Part shown: one piece after another, positions 9,389 to 18,584 of the stretch
Numbering within the stretch: the first letter of the stretch is position 1
How the letters are laid out: every line of letters starts with the position of its first letter
Assembly (NCBI RefSeq): GCF_000766945.1
Contig: NZ_KN266211.1
Coordinates: 127,352 to 191,351, forward strand
Reading direction: 5' to 3'
From: Cellvibrio mixtus subsp. mixtus J3-8
GTDB taxonomy: Bacteria; Pseudomonadota; Gammaproteobacteria; Pseudomonadales; Cellvibrionaceae
DNA length: 64,000 bases
The notes under the pieces: generated by a model
Database searches by the model: none
Told to the model about the DNA's origin: nothing
Seen by the model: only the letters and a program-made list of their open reading frames with translations
Program-made: the position numbers and the translations under genes

Positions 9389-9400
9389 GACAACGTTGTC
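9389..9400. promoter_or_regulatory. LacI-type operator, NagR-like
   Basis: GACAACGTTGTC is a perfect 12-bp palindrome with the central CG typical of LacI-family operators. With its flank (TTGACAACGTTGTCC) it is close to the NagR site I recall from Alteromonadales and Xanthomonas N-acetylglucosamine regulons; that comparison is from memory. It lies about 108 bases before the AraC-like gene and just after the hexosaminidase gene. Confidence 0.55.
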
Positions 9401-9507
9401 CTTGTGGCGCAAAGTTAAACGAGCCAAAGCGGTAAAAGCTTTGATGATTGTTACTTGCTCCCGGGATAGAAAAATAATTAAAACATCGTTCTTACGGGTA
9501 GGTTGCT

Positions 9508-10050
9508 ATGGCAGAAGTAGCACTGGTTAACAAACATCTTTTGGCACTGATTATTAGCGGCATAGTAGCCGCAATTGCAGTGGCACTTTTGCTGGTGCGT
9601 AACCGTAACCTGCAAAAAGCGCTGCACAAACAGCAAGCCGTAAATAATGATAATGCTGTTGCCGATTCAAATCCGGATTCCAATGCCGGTAATCATACAG
9701 ACGCGCAACAAAAGGAACTGGTTGATCGATTGGTGCAATTTATGGAAGAGAATAAACCTTATCTGGAATCACATATTACGGTTGAACGTTTAGCCAATAA
9801 ATTAAATGTGTCACCCAAACTTTTATCCAGCACGATTAATAGTCAGTTACACGTTAATTTTTTTGAGTTAATTGGCAATTATCGCGTAGCAGAAGCAAAG
9901 AAACGGTTAGTTGATTCAGAGTTAAGACAAAAGCCAATTAGTGAAATTATGAAAAGCTGCGGCTTCAACAGCAAATCAGTTTTTAATCAGGCGTTTAAAA
10001 AATCAGTGGGCGTAACCCCTAGCCATTATCGACAACAACATTTGCATTAA
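9508..10050 (+). CDS. Membrane-tethered AraC-type HTH protein
   Basis: This 180-residue protein has one N-terminal transmembrane helix (about residues 8-28), a short polar linker rich in Asn and Asp, and an AraC-family double helix-turn-helix domain at about 80-178. The domain pieces ITVERLANKLNVSPKLLS and ISEIMKSCGFNSKSVFNQAFKKSVGVTPSHYR are clear. There is no cytoplasmic sensor domain, unlike normal AraC regulators. It would bind DNA from the inner membrane, as ToxR/CadC-like proteins do. Context suggests control of the hexosaminidase, TonB receptor and chitinase region. It could also be a truncated 7TM-AraC hybrid. Confidence 0.75.
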   Translation: MAEVALVNKHLLALIISGIVAAIAVALLLVRNRNLQKALHKQQAVNNDNAVADSNPDSNAGNHTDAQQKELVDRLVQFMEENKPYLESHITVERLANKLNVSPKLLSSTINSQLHVNFFELIGNYRVAEAKKRLVDSELRQKPISEIMKSCGFNSKSVFNQAFKKSVGVTPSHYRQQHLH

Positions 10051-10336
10051 CGGCAATGTATTGGTTTTTTGGCACAGAGTTCGACTTTTGGTAGGTATTA
10101 GTTCGATTTTTTTTTGCATATGGCATCACAAAAAAGCAGGTGTTAGATTCGGAAACTGCTCCGTTTTTAATATTTTATGCGCTTATCGTGAGTTAATTTT
10201 ATTTCGCCAGGATGTGAGTGCAAGTAATGTTTTTTGCGGTATGTAGTAGATGGAGTGTCCAGAAAATTGTGTGTAACTATACTTAGTTAAACGCTGTAAA
10301 GGGTTCAATACGAGAGAAAAAACCAAGGGGTTAGAT

Positions 10337-13300
10337 ATGTTTACAAGTAAAAACAAAATGACAGAAATGTCCGGCAGGGGGTTTAAAAGATCCTTGTTAG
10401 CTGTATCTATTATGGCATTAAGTGTTCCTTCATTTGCACAAACCGCCAACAACTCTGGTGATACACTAGATGAAGTTGTTGTTACAGGAATGAAGACCAG
10501 TATCAATTCTGCTCAAGAATTAAAGCGCTCCGCGGATACAGTAAAAGATGTTATTACTGCAACCGATATCGGTGCGTTGCCGGATAAATCAGTGACCGAA
10601 GCTCTTCAACGTGTTCCCGGTGTAACTATTGAGCGTTTTGCATCTTCCAGCGATCCTAAACACTATGCTGACGAAGGTACCGGTGTATTGGTGCGTGGTC
10701 TGGATCGTGTGCGTTCAGAAGTTAACGGTCGTGATGCGTTCAGTGCTAACCCATGGGGTGGCTTGAGTTATGAGGATTTCCCGGCAGAATTGTTGGGTGC
10801 TGTTGAGGTTGTTAAAAACCAAACTTCAGACCTGATTGCCGGAGGTATTGCTGGTACTGTAAACCTGATTACCCGTAAGCCATTTGACTCAGATGAGCGT
10901 GTAGTCTCCTTTACTGCAAAAGCAAACTATGGCGATTTACGTGAAGAGGTTACTCCATCGTTTTCCGGTTTGTTTGCAGACTCTTGGGAAACCTCTGCGG
11001 GTAAATTTGGCTTTTTGCTAGCAGGCTCTCAATCAGAATATGAAACTCGTGGTGATGGTGTAGGTGTGGGTAACTATCACGCTCGTGGTGTTGATATTGC
11101 GCCGGCGAGTTGGTACAACTGGGGTGAACAATCAACTAGCCCAGGTAAAGTGGCTGGGTTGTGGGATAGTCCATGTACTCCATCTGCTTGGTCTTGGGCT
11201 GAAGGTGCGGCAGCAGGTTGTACCGGTCCATCAGCGAAGCTTATTCCTGAAGAAGATCAGTACGTTTCACCATATGATGGCGCGGGATTACCTGGCCAGC
11301 CAGAAGGTGTTACTTGGTATAGTCCAGCTAACTATCACATCAGCACTGCCGAAAATGATCGTGAGCGTACAGGTTTCACTACGTCTTTGCAGTGGGCGAA
11401 TGCTGATGAAACCATTGTTACTACATTAGAACACATCAATTCAAAAGCATCGCTTGAATGGCGTGAGCGTGTAATTGCATCAGGTGATCGTGGTTTCTTG
11501 GCTGCAAATGGCGGTGCAACACAGTGGACTGAAGATGTTAACAATAGCTTCCCATTCACAGTTAATAGTGAGGGATTGTTAACTTCTGGTATTGGCAGAA
11601 ACACATCAGGTGATCTTCCATTACAGTTCCGCACTCGTTATAACTACAATGAAAACACTGTAGAAGATACTTCTCTTAATGTTGAGTTGAAGCCTACAGA
11701 TCGTTTAACAGTGTCTCTTGATTATCAACGTGTTGAATCAGAGCAGGTTGTTCATAACTATGGTTTAACCTCACGCATTAATGGTAACCAAACGACCACA
11801 TATGCTCCATTTTTCTTGGATCTACGTGGCTCTGTGCCATCTGTTCAATATTTGAATAAAAACGTATCCTACCCATCTGATGTAGCAGTAAATACCGCTC
11901 CTATTCTGCGTTTGGCATCTGGTATGCAGCAAGAAGTGCAAGCTGATGCAGAGGCTGACAGCTTCCAGTTTGACCTAAAATATGATTTTGATGGTGTATT
12001 TACCGCAATTAGGGCTGGTGCCTATTACTCAGAAAAAGATCTGACTATTGGTGATACTGAGTATCAAGGTTGGAGTGCGTTGGGTACACCTTGGGATGCC
12101 GTTGGGTCGTACAATGCTTCTCCGCAAGCGGCGCCTCAATTATTCGAGCGTGTAAGTTTTGCTGATGTATATGATGGCAAAGTAGTAAAAGGCGATCACA
12201 ATAGCTTCTTGTTCCCGAAAATGGACCTGGCTAAAAACTATATTCAAACACTTCGCGATGGCTGTGGTACTTGGAGTGCGTTGGGTAATGCCAACGATGG
12301 TACTGGTGGTTGTGCTAAACCGTACGAAGATTTAAATGATCGTTTGTATAGCCATTTCTCTGAGCGTCATGTGAGTTCAACCACAGAAGAAAGAACTGAG
12401 TTTTATGTTCGTGGTGATTTCGAGTTTGCAGATTTAGCTGTACCTGTTAAGGGTAATGTTGGTTTGCGTTATGTAGGCTATCAATTAGAGTCTACTGGTT
12501 TCTTGGTTCTGCCTGAGGAATCTCGTCGCGGTACGCTTGGTTCAGGTGGTGAGAAGCCATCTCGTTGGACTGTAATGGAAACTAAGTACCCGGACATTTT
12601 TGCTCTGGCCTCAGGTGCTTCCGTTCAAAGTACAGTTAAAGGTACTGACTACAATACCGTATTGCCAAGTTTGAACTTGAGCTTTGGTGTAGCTGAGGAT
12701 GTGGTTGTGCGTTTTGGTGCGTCTAAAGGCGTTTATATGCCAACTTTGGACAACACGCGCAATAGCATGATCGTTAGCTTGGACTTTGTTGAAGTGTTGC
12801 AGAATCCAACACTTGATAAAGACGACAATCCGGCAAGTGCGACTTATAACCCAGTAGTAGATTTGGATGACATCGAGATTAGTGCTGTTGCTCGTAATGC
12901 TTATTTAGAGCCGGAAGAAGCAGTTAATTACGATTTAACAACTGAGTGGTATTTTGCTAATGCGGGTTCTGTTTCTGTTGGTTTGTTCCATAAAAAACTG
13001 AGTAATATTATTCGCAATCAGTCATTTGCGGTTGATATTGAAGCTAATGGCAATGAATATCCAGTTGCTGCTTATGGTCCTGCCAATACGGGCTCGGGTA
13101 CTATTCGCGGTGTGGAATTCTCTTACTCACAGTTTTATGACTTCTTGCCTGGTGCGTGGAGTGGTTTAGGTTTGCAATTCAACTACACCTATATCGATCA
13201 AAATGGTTTGGAAGATCCAAATGCTGTTGGTCCTATCCTGAACTTCACTGAAACAGGTACTCCAATCACTGATAACCGTAACTCTTTCCGCGTATTCAGT

Positions 13301-13645
13301 GGTTTACCTTTGCAGGGGTACTCAGATCAAAATCTCAATATTGTAGGTATGTACGAATACAATGATATTGCATTCCGCTTGGCTTACACTTGGCGTTCAG
13401 ACTATCTGTTAACTATGCGTGAATCTGAAGAGTTCGTTCCGGCATATGCTCAGTCACAAGGGATGATGGATGCAAGCTTGTACTACACTGTCAATGATAA
13501 TTGGAAAGTGGGTCTGGAAGTGAGCAACTTGTTGGATGCTGAAACTAAGACTCAGTATCAAATGAACCAAGACGGCTTTAAAACAGATGCTCTTAACTTT
13601 ACGACCGACCGTCGTTATGCTTTGAGCCTTCGCGCGACCTTCTAA
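10337..13645 (+). CDS. TonB-dependent receptor (large, carbohydrate-type)
   Basis: This 1102-residue outer-membrane receptor resembles the Xanthomonas/Caulobacter-type TonB receptors. It has a signal peptide ending SVPSFAQ and an N-terminal TonB-box-like stretch (LDEVVVTG). The plug domain is at about 45-180 (TDIGALPDKSVTEALQRVPG), followed by a long 22-strand-type barrel ending in phenylalanine (YALSLRATF), as outer-membrane barrels do. The start at 10337 has AAGGGG upstream. With a hexosaminidase, an NagR-like operator and a chitinase nearby, chito-oligosaccharides are the most likely cargo; this is not shown directly. Confidence 0.93.
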   Translation: MFTSKNKMTEMSGRGFKRSLLAVSIMALSVPSFAQTANNSGDTLDEVVVTGMKTSINSAQELKRSADTVKDVITATDIGALPDKSVTEALQRVPGVTIERFASSSDPKHYADEGTGVLVRGLDRVRSEVNGRDAFSANPWGGLSYEDFPAELLGAVEVVKNQTSDLIAGGIAGTVNLITRKPFDSDERVVSFTAKANYGDLREEVTPSFSGLFADSWETSAGKFGFLLAGSQSEYETRGDGVGVGNYHARGVDIAPASWYNWGEQSTSPGKVAGLWDSPCTPSAWSWAEGAAAGCTGPSAKLIPEEDQYVSPYDGAGLPGQPEGVTWYSPANYHISTAENDRERTGFTTSLQWANADETIVTTLEHINSKASLEWRERVIASGDRGFLAANGGATQWTEDVNNSFPFTVNSEGLLTSGIGRNTSGDLPLQFRTRYNYNENTVEDTSLNVELKPTDRLTVSLDYQRVESEQVVHNYGLTSRINGNQTTTYAPFFLDLRGSVPSVQYLNKNVSYPSDVAVNTAPILRLASGMQQEVQADAEADSFQFDLKYDFDGVFTAIRAGAYYSEKDLTIGDTEYQGWSALGTPWDAVGSYNASPQAAPQLFERVSFADVYDGKVVKGDHNSFLFPKMDLAKNYIQTLRDGCGTWSALGNANDGTGGCAKPYEDLNDRLYSHFSERHVSSTTEERTEFYVRGDFEFADLAVPVKGNVGLRYVGYQLESTGFLVLPEESRRGTLGSGGEKPSRWTVMETKYPDIFALASGASVQSTVKGTDYNTVLPSLNLSFGVAEDVVVRFGASKGVYMPTLDNTRNSMIVSLDFVEVLQNPTLDKDDNPASATYNPVVDLDDIEISAVARNAYLEPEEAVNYDLTTEWYFANAGSVSVGLFHKKLSNIIRNQSFAVDIEANGNEYPVAAYGPANTGSGTIRGVEFSYSQFYDFLPGAWSGLGLQFNYTYIDQNGLEDPNAVGPILNFTETGTPITDNRNSFRVFSGLPLQGYSDQNLNIVGMYEYNDIAFRLAYTWRSDYLLTMRESEEFVPAYAQSQGMMDASLYYTVNDNWKVGLEVSNLLDAETKTQYQMNQDGFKTDALNFTTDRRYALSLRATF

Positions 13646-13674
13646 TTACTTTATAGTATTTAGTTAGCTGGAGT

Positions 13675-13707
13675 AAAAACGCACAGCAAATCGCTGTGCG
13701 TTTTTTT
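13675..13707 (+). terminator. Rho-independent terminator
   Basis: A perfect 9-bp stem (13679-13687 with 13693-13701) with a 5-base loop is followed by seven T. It ends the TonB receptor transcript before the halogenase gene. Confidence 0.9.
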
Positions 13708-13738
13708 ATGCTTATTCTTTGGGTAGAGAGATGGTTTC

Positions 13739-15277
13739 ATGTCGCAACTTAATATGAAAATAAGAAAAATTGCTATTGTTGGTGGCGGAACAGCGGGATG
13801 GTTAGCTGCAAATCATCTTGGACTAGAATCTACCAAAAGAAGAGGATTAGAGATCACTGTTATTGAGTCGAAAGATATCCCTATTATTGGTGTTGGCGAA
13901 GGTACAGTATCCATAATTAGGAAAAGTTTGGAAAATTTTGGCATCAATGAAGCAGAGCTACTATTGCGCTGCGATACCACTTTCAAAACGGGAATTAAAT
14001 TTATAGATTGGATGGCGCCAAAAAAGAATCGGAAAAATAATTTTTTCTATCATCCATTTGATACCCCATATCCGTCTGGATTAGATTCTACGAATTACTG
14101 GTTGTGGAATAAATCGTGTGAGTTTTCGGCACTTACGAAAAGCTATTTTGTTGCCGAAAAAAACCAATGTCCAAAGTTAAGAGAATCCTCGCCTTATGAT
14201 GGCGCAGTTAATTACGCTTATCATTTTGATGCAAAAAAGTTTGCTGATTTATTATCGGACAATGCGAAGCGTAGATTTGGAATAATTCATAAAATCAAAA
14301 CTATTATATCTGCAAATCTTGGTGAAAATGGCTTTATTAAATCATTGAATTACGGTGATGGAGAAGTAGAGGAGTTTGATTTTTTCATTGATTGTAGCGG
14401 GTTTAATGCTTTGCTCATCGACAAAGTTTTTGATGTTCCATTTATTAACAAAGGTGATCAAATTCTTGCAGATCAAGCCTTGGCTTTGCAGGTGAAAACA
14501 GAATCATCAGATGAGATTTTTCCTTACACTAAAGCAACTGCTCATCAAGCGGGATGGATTTGGGACATTCCCTTAACAACTCGCAGGGGAACCGGGTTTG
14601 TATATTCTTCAGCTCACATGAGCGAGCAAGAAGCAGTAGCGGAATTTGCACGTTATCATGGAGCAGGTTTTCGTGAAGAGAATGTTAGAAAAATACCTAT
14701 GAAGGCTGGATATAGGGAGAAGTTCTGGGTAAAGAATTGTGTTGCGCTTGGTCTTGCACAAGGCTTTATTGAGCCATTGGAGGCAACATCAATAGTAATA
14801 ACGGATCGTTGCGCAGAGTTGATTTCTCATTTGCTGCCTGAATATTTAAAGGATATTGACCTTCGCGCAAAACAGATCAATTTGCGAGTACAGACAATAT
14901 GGGAGCGCGTTATAGATTTTGTTCAGTTGCACTATTTAATATCAGATCGCAGGGACAGCACTTTTTGGCATGACTGTACGGAAAACGCAAAGGTATCAGG
15001 TGTACTAAGCGAGCGATTATTAATGTGGAAAAGTTTTGCTCCTGATCATTACGATTTTTCAGCTGAAGTAGAATTCTTTCACCGTGAAAGCTTTTTGTGT
15101 GTGCTTTATGGAATGGATTATCCAACTTTATCATTAGAAAATACGGAAGAATATATGGTTTTCTTGAAAAGTAAGATTGATACACATTTCAAGGATGCGG
15201 AAGCACTGGTTGGAAAATTAATTTCCCATCGTCAATGGCTCAATGAGTTTTATGCATATGCAGCAAATAAACAATAG
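13739..15277 (+). CDS. Flavin-dependent halogenase, tryptophan-halogenase family
   Basis: This 512-residue cytoplasmic flavoprotein has the FAD-binding motif VGGGTAGW at about 14-21. The halogenase marker WxWxIP is present (GWIWDIP). K62 (in SIIRKSLENFG, after GVGEGTV) aligns with the active-site lysine of PrnA-type enzymes, and the FIEPLEATS segment carries the conserved glutamate. So the catalytic set is intact. In polysaccharide-degrading proteobacteria such genes often sit beside TonB receptors, where the real substrate is unknown; I would not name it a tryptophan halogenase by function. A strong terminator separates it from the receptor. Confidence 0.85.
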   Translation: MSQLNMKIRKIAIVGGGTAGWLAANHLGLESTKRRGLEITVIESKDIPIIGVGEGTVSIIRKSLENFGINEAELLLRCDTTFKTGIKFIDWMAPKKNRKNNFFYHPFDTPYPSGLDSTNYWLWNKSCEFSALTKSYFVAEKNQCPKLRESSPYDGAVNYAYHFDAKKFADLLSDNAKRRFGIIHKIKTIISANLGENGFIKSLNYGDGEVEEFDFFIDCSGFNALLIDKVFDVPFINKGDQILADQALALQVKTESSDEIFPYTKATAHQAGWIWDIPLTTRRGTGFVYSSAHMSEQEAVAEFARYHGAGFREENVRKIPMKAGYREKFWVKNCVALGLAQGFIEPLEATSIVITDRCAELISHLLPEYLKDIDLRAKQINLRVQTIWERVIDFVQLHYLISDRRDSTFWHDCTENAKVSGVLSERLLMWKSFAPDHYDFSAEVEFFHRESFLCVLYGMDYPTLSLENTEEYMVFLKSKIDTHFKDAEALVGKLISHRQWLNEFYAYAANKQ

Positions 15278-15508
15278 TATAAAAAAGAATCATTTCTTAA
15301 ATGGCCCTGCGCTTTAGGCACTTGGCAACTACAGTCTTGGCTCTGGAATATCGTATGGCCCTTATTTGTTGAATTCTAGTTATTTTTAAAGGTTTGACAT
15401 TTGGTTAAAACGTTCGACTTTCATCTTATCCAAAAAACGTCATTGCGCTGGAATATTTGGCAGTGCTAATTTTATCTCGACGAAATGATTTGATGTTTGA
15501 GGAATAAA

Positions 15509-15625
15509 ATGTCTTTCTGGCAGGTCAACACAACAAAATTTCAGAGTTATCTGCATATTTTGAACAAAATGTTGTTCGCCTGTTTGGTCATTGCATTGTT
15601 TTTAAGCGAAACAGTTTTTCACTAA
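15509..15625 (+). CDS. Putative 38-residue membrane peptide
   Basis: An ATG with GAGGA eight bases upstream opens a 38-codon frame that ends in TAA at 15623. Residues 21-37 (MLFACLVIALFLSETVF) would form one membrane helix after a polar, weakly basic N-terminus. A clean terminator follows 28 bases after the stop, as expected for a small transcription unit of its own or a halogenase-linked tail. No family is recognised. The combination of ribosome-binding site, helix and terminator is the evidence; chance cannot be excluded. Confidence 0.45.
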   Translation: MSFWQVNTTKFQSYLHILNKMLFACLVIALFLSETVFH

Positions 15626-15653
15626 CATGAAATTTATAGTCTTCCCGTGACTT

Positions 15654-15679
15654 GCCAGAACTTGTTTCTGGCTTTTTTT
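15654..15679 (+). terminator. Rho-independent terminator
   Basis: GCCAGAA (15654-15660) pairs with TTCTGGC (15666-15672) around a 5-base loop, followed by seven T. It ends either the small 15509 gene or a longer transcript from the halogenase. Confidence 0.8.
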
Positions 15680-16043
15680 ATGGAATATAGGTGCTGATTA
15701 GGATGTTATTAATTACCCCTCCTCTGCGCTGCTTTCAGATAACAAATAGTCTTATATAAAAAGAATAGCTAAGCCCACCTGTTTTATATTTATAATTTTT
15801 TATGGTATGCGCTGCAAAGAATGAAATATCGGATTTTAAAGACTACGTTATTGCTCAATTGATGAGCGATATTTTTTATATTCTGTACCCGTTTTATAAA
15901 TAATACTTTGGATTTTAAAGTTGTCCATTGTAAATGCGCGCTTTAAAAATCATGGATGAATCTTGTGGGCCCATAAGGGTTAATACTTACTTGAACGAGG
16001 AGCGTGATTGTAAGTGGAGCTTTATCAACCAAGGAAAATTGCT

Positions 16044-16661
16044 ATGTCGAAAAAAATGTTAACAAGCATGTTATTTATGAGTGGACTTTTTTCTGGCTTT
16101 GCCTCTGCGCAACAAGGTGAACTGATTGTTAATCAAAGTTATATCAAGCCCGGTTGCTCTGGATGGAATTTGAATGAAAGCGGGGCCACAGGTGCACCTT
16201 CGGGAGGACCGCATACCTATCAGGTTTATACAGTGTCTTGTAATGGCGGGTATGTAGTCAGGAAGACCCAGCTTTTTTATAGTAATGGTTCTCTGTACAG
16301 TTGTCGTATCGATTTGGTTAACTCGACCAGCTATACATTAAATAGTAATGCTTGCACGTCATTTGAAGTTCGTGCAGCTGTTGTGCCTGCTGCACCTGCG
16401 TATGCATATATTGGACGTGTTGGTTCTTGCGGCCCGGTGGGCAATGGTTATTGCCCTGAATATTGGGTGTCCTGGGCTAGCGTAGCTGGAGCAGCAAATT
16501 ATCAGTATTCACTGAATGGGACTTTATTATTCTCCGGTTCAACGACTGGCACCAGTGTGACCGTACCCTACGGTTATAACCCGGCTAGTGGTCAAGTAAG
16601 AGCATGTAATGCTAGTAACCAATGTAGCGCGTGGACGGCAGTAACAGCTCCTCCACAATAA
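16044..16661 (+). CDS. Secreted protein of unknown function
   Basis: This is a 205-residue exported protein. I chose the ATG at 16044 because it gives a normal signal peptide (MSKKMLTSMLFMSG..., cut after ASA) and has AAGGA upstream; an earlier GTG at 16014 is in frame but adds a poor leader. The mature part is rich in Gly, Ser, Tyr and paired cysteines. Its C-terminal half (about 125-205) looks like a fibronectin-III/beta-sandwich module (YWVSWASVAGAANYQYSLNG). It may bind polysaccharide or sit on the surface near the chitinase, but no function is recognised. Confidence 0.7.
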   Translation: MSKKMLTSMLFMSGLFSGFASAQQGELIVNQSYIKPGCSGWNLNESGATGAPSGGPHTYQVYTVSCNGGYVVRKTQLFYSNGSLYSCRIDLVNSTSYTLNSNACTSFEVRAAVVPAAPAYAYIGRVGSCGPVGNGYCPEYWVSWASVAGAANYQYSLNGTLLFSGSTTGTSVTVPYGYNPASGQVRACNASNQCSAWTAVTAPPQ

Positions 16662-16700
16662 CGATTCACGCAAATAATATTTGACGCTTTATTCTTCATG

Positions 16701-16737
16701 GCGGGGCTTTGTGTAAAAGCCCGCTTTTTTATTTTTT
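16701..16737 (+). terminator. Rho-independent terminator
   Basis: GCGGGGCTTT pairs with AAAGCCCGC with one bulged G around a short loop, and a T-rich tail follows. It ends the 16044 gene. Confidence 0.8.
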
Positions 16738-16799
16738 TAAAATGATACGAACCCTGTGTTCGGTTAAATTTTTTCTTAATCCCTATAAAAGGTGCATTT

Positions 16800-16837
16800 G
16801 TGGGTTATGAATCCCACTTGAAGCCACGATAAGTGGG
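16800..16837 (+). promoter_or_regulatory. Two mutually exclusive hairpins in the chitinase leader
   Basis: GTGGG (16800-16804) can pair with CCCAC (16813-16817). The same CCCAC, extended to CCCACTT (16813-16819), can instead pair with AAGTGGG (16831-16837). The shared middle arm means only one hairpin can form at a time. It lies about 90-130 bases before the chitinase start. No riboswitch class is recognised. Confidence 0.4.
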
Positions 16838-16928
16838 ACGTTGATAAATATTGGTACGAGTTTCGGCAATAAATTGCAGTGTTTTCCCTTGAGTGTTAGC
16901 GTGATTTTTAGTCGCTGTGAGGTAGTAA

Positions 16929-18584
16929 ATGGCTAATAACAACACACTGAGGCAAACGATGATGATTCTCTTCAAGAAAATTGCGAAAAAAATAATTGGC
17001 ACTGGTGTCTTATGCATGTTGGCGGGCAGTTCGTTAATGGCCTGCGCACAAACAAAAGTGGTTGGCTATATCCCCTCCTATAAAAATATGCCGGCAGTAA
17101 TTGACCGTACAGATTTAAGTAAATTAACCCATTTAAATTTATCGTTTTTAAATCCCAATGCCAGTGGTGCTGTTGTGAGTGGCGGTAATCCGGTTTGTAT
17201 GGAGGGCGCGAGCGCGAGCGATATCCACTATGTAGTGAACAAAGCGCACCAGGCTGGTGTAAAAGTCCTGGTTTCGATTGCCGGTGGCGTATTACCAGCA
17301 TGTTCCGGAAATTGGCAAACGTTATTGCAGCCTGCTAACCGCGCCACGGTGGTTAATAATTTATTGCAATTTGTGAATACATTTAACCTGGATGGACTGG
17401 ATGTAGATATTGAAGGCGTAGTACTTACCAACATTGATAATGCCGGCAATTACACCCCGTTTATTCAAGCCCTTCGTAATGGTTTGCCCGCAGGAAAATT
17501 ATTAACGTCTGCGACGGCATCTTATGTTGGCGGTATGGTGCCAACATCATCCTTAGCCTATTTCGATTTTGTAAATATTATGTCTTATGACGCGATCGGC
17601 CCGGGTTGGGGGCAGGCGGGCGTGGAGCATTCTCCTTATTCGATGGCGGTGTCCGATATTAATATTTGGAAAGCGCGCGGCCTTACCAAACAAAAACTGG
17701 TGTTGGGTGTGCCATTTTATGGATATGGGTTTAATGGTTATGCAGCGGCCTATGATTTCAGCAGCATCTTCAGCCAATTCGGTGCAAGCGCAGCGCAGGG
17801 CGATGTAATCGGCACTCGTTGCGCCGGTTGCAGTTACATCACTTACAACGGTATTCCCACTATTCGCAGCAAAACCCAACTCGCGCTACAAGAAGGTTCG
17901 GGGGTAATGATTTGGGAGTTGTCACAAGATGCAGTGGGAACCAATAGTTTGCTCGCTGCAATCCATAGCCAGATTGGCAGCGGCAATAATTCCAGCAGCT
18001 CGTCAAGTAGTAATAGCTGCCCGGCATGGGTGAGTGGCCAACAGTATTACGCGGGCAATAAAGTGTCGTATCAAGGGGGCTATTACATCGCTGAATACGA
18101 TAACCCCGGTTACATTCCCACGGTGAGCCCCTATTTCTGGGAGCCAATCAGCGCCAGCGCTTGCGGCACAAGTATTTCATCCAGCTCTTCTTCAGTGGCG
18201 GCATTTACGCGTTTGATTCAGGCCGAAGCTTACACTGCAATGAATGGTGTTCAGCTTGAAACTACGACTGATACCGGTGGTGGCCAAAATGTTGGCTGGA
18301 TCGATGCAAATGATTGGATGGCTTACGCCAATATTAATTTTCCAGCTTCCGGTACTTATAAAGTTGAATACCGTGTGGCGAGTGTGAGTGGTGCGTTGCT
18401 ATCGCTGGATTTAAATGCGGGTGCGATTCAATTGGGACAAGTTGCTATTCCGGCGACCGGTGGTTGGCAAACCTGGACTACGGTATCGCACAACGTTTCC
18501 ATTAATGCCGGAACTTATAGTGTCGGAATTTTTGCACCGCAAGGTGGTTGGAATATTAACTGGCTTCGCTTTACCAGGTTGTAA
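16929..18584 (+). CDS. Secreted GH18 chitinase with CBM5/12 and CBM6
   Basis: This 551-residue exported enzyme is predicted to hydrolyse chitin. The GH18 catalytic domain runs from about 42 to 345 and has the active-site motif D155-G-L-D158-V-D160-I-E162, with E162 as proton donor. A polyserine linker leads to a CBM5/12 chitin-binding module (about 358-410, with YYAGNKVSYQGGYYIA and a late FWEP). A second serine linker leads to a CBM6-type module (about 430-551, QAEAYTAMNGV ... GWNINWLRF). Either the ATG at 16929 (GAGG upstream) or one at 16959 could be used. The LMAC near residue 39 allows a lipoprotein reading. Serine linkers of this kind are typical of Cellvibrio enzymes. Confidence 0.93.
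   Translation: MANNNTLRQTMMILFKKIAKKIIGTGVLCMLAGSSLMACAQTKVVGYIPSYKNMPAVIDRTDLSKLTHLNLSFLNPNASGAVVSGGNPVCMEGASASDIHYVVNKAHQAGVKVLVSIAGGVLPACSGNWQTLLQPANRATVVNNLLQFVNTFNLDGLDVDIEGVVLTNIDNAGNYTPFIQALRNGLPAGKLLTSATASYVGGMVPTSSLAYFDFVNIMSYDAIGPGWGQAGVEHSPYSMAVSDINIWKARGLTKQKLVLGVPFYGYGFNGYAAAYDFSSIFSQFGASAAQGDVIGTRCAGCSYITYNGIPTIRSKTQLALQEGSGVMIWELSQDAVGTNSLLAAIHSQIGSGNNSSSSSSSNSCPAWVSGQQYYAGNKVSYQGGYYIAEYDNPGYIPTVSPYFWEPISASACGTSISSSSSSVAAFTRLIQAEAYTAMNGVQLETTTDTGGGQNVGWIDANDWMAYANINFPASGTYKVEYRVASVSGALLSLDLNAGAIQLGQVAIPATGGWQTWTTVSHNVSINAGTYSVGIFAPQGGWNINWLRFTRL

Larger units (their letters stand above)
15278..16043 (+). other. Long AT-rich intergenic region with a small gene
   Basis: Apart from the small reading frame at 15509-15625 and its terminator at 15654-15679, nothing is recognised. 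The stretch 15680-16043 is AT-rich and probably contains the promoter of the secreted protein at 16044. Confidence 0.4.

Noticed and set aside
13739-15277. Natural-product biosynthetic cluster based on the halogenase
   Set aside because: No polyketide, peptide synthetase or tailoring genes are nearby; the neighbours are sugar uptake and chitin genes.
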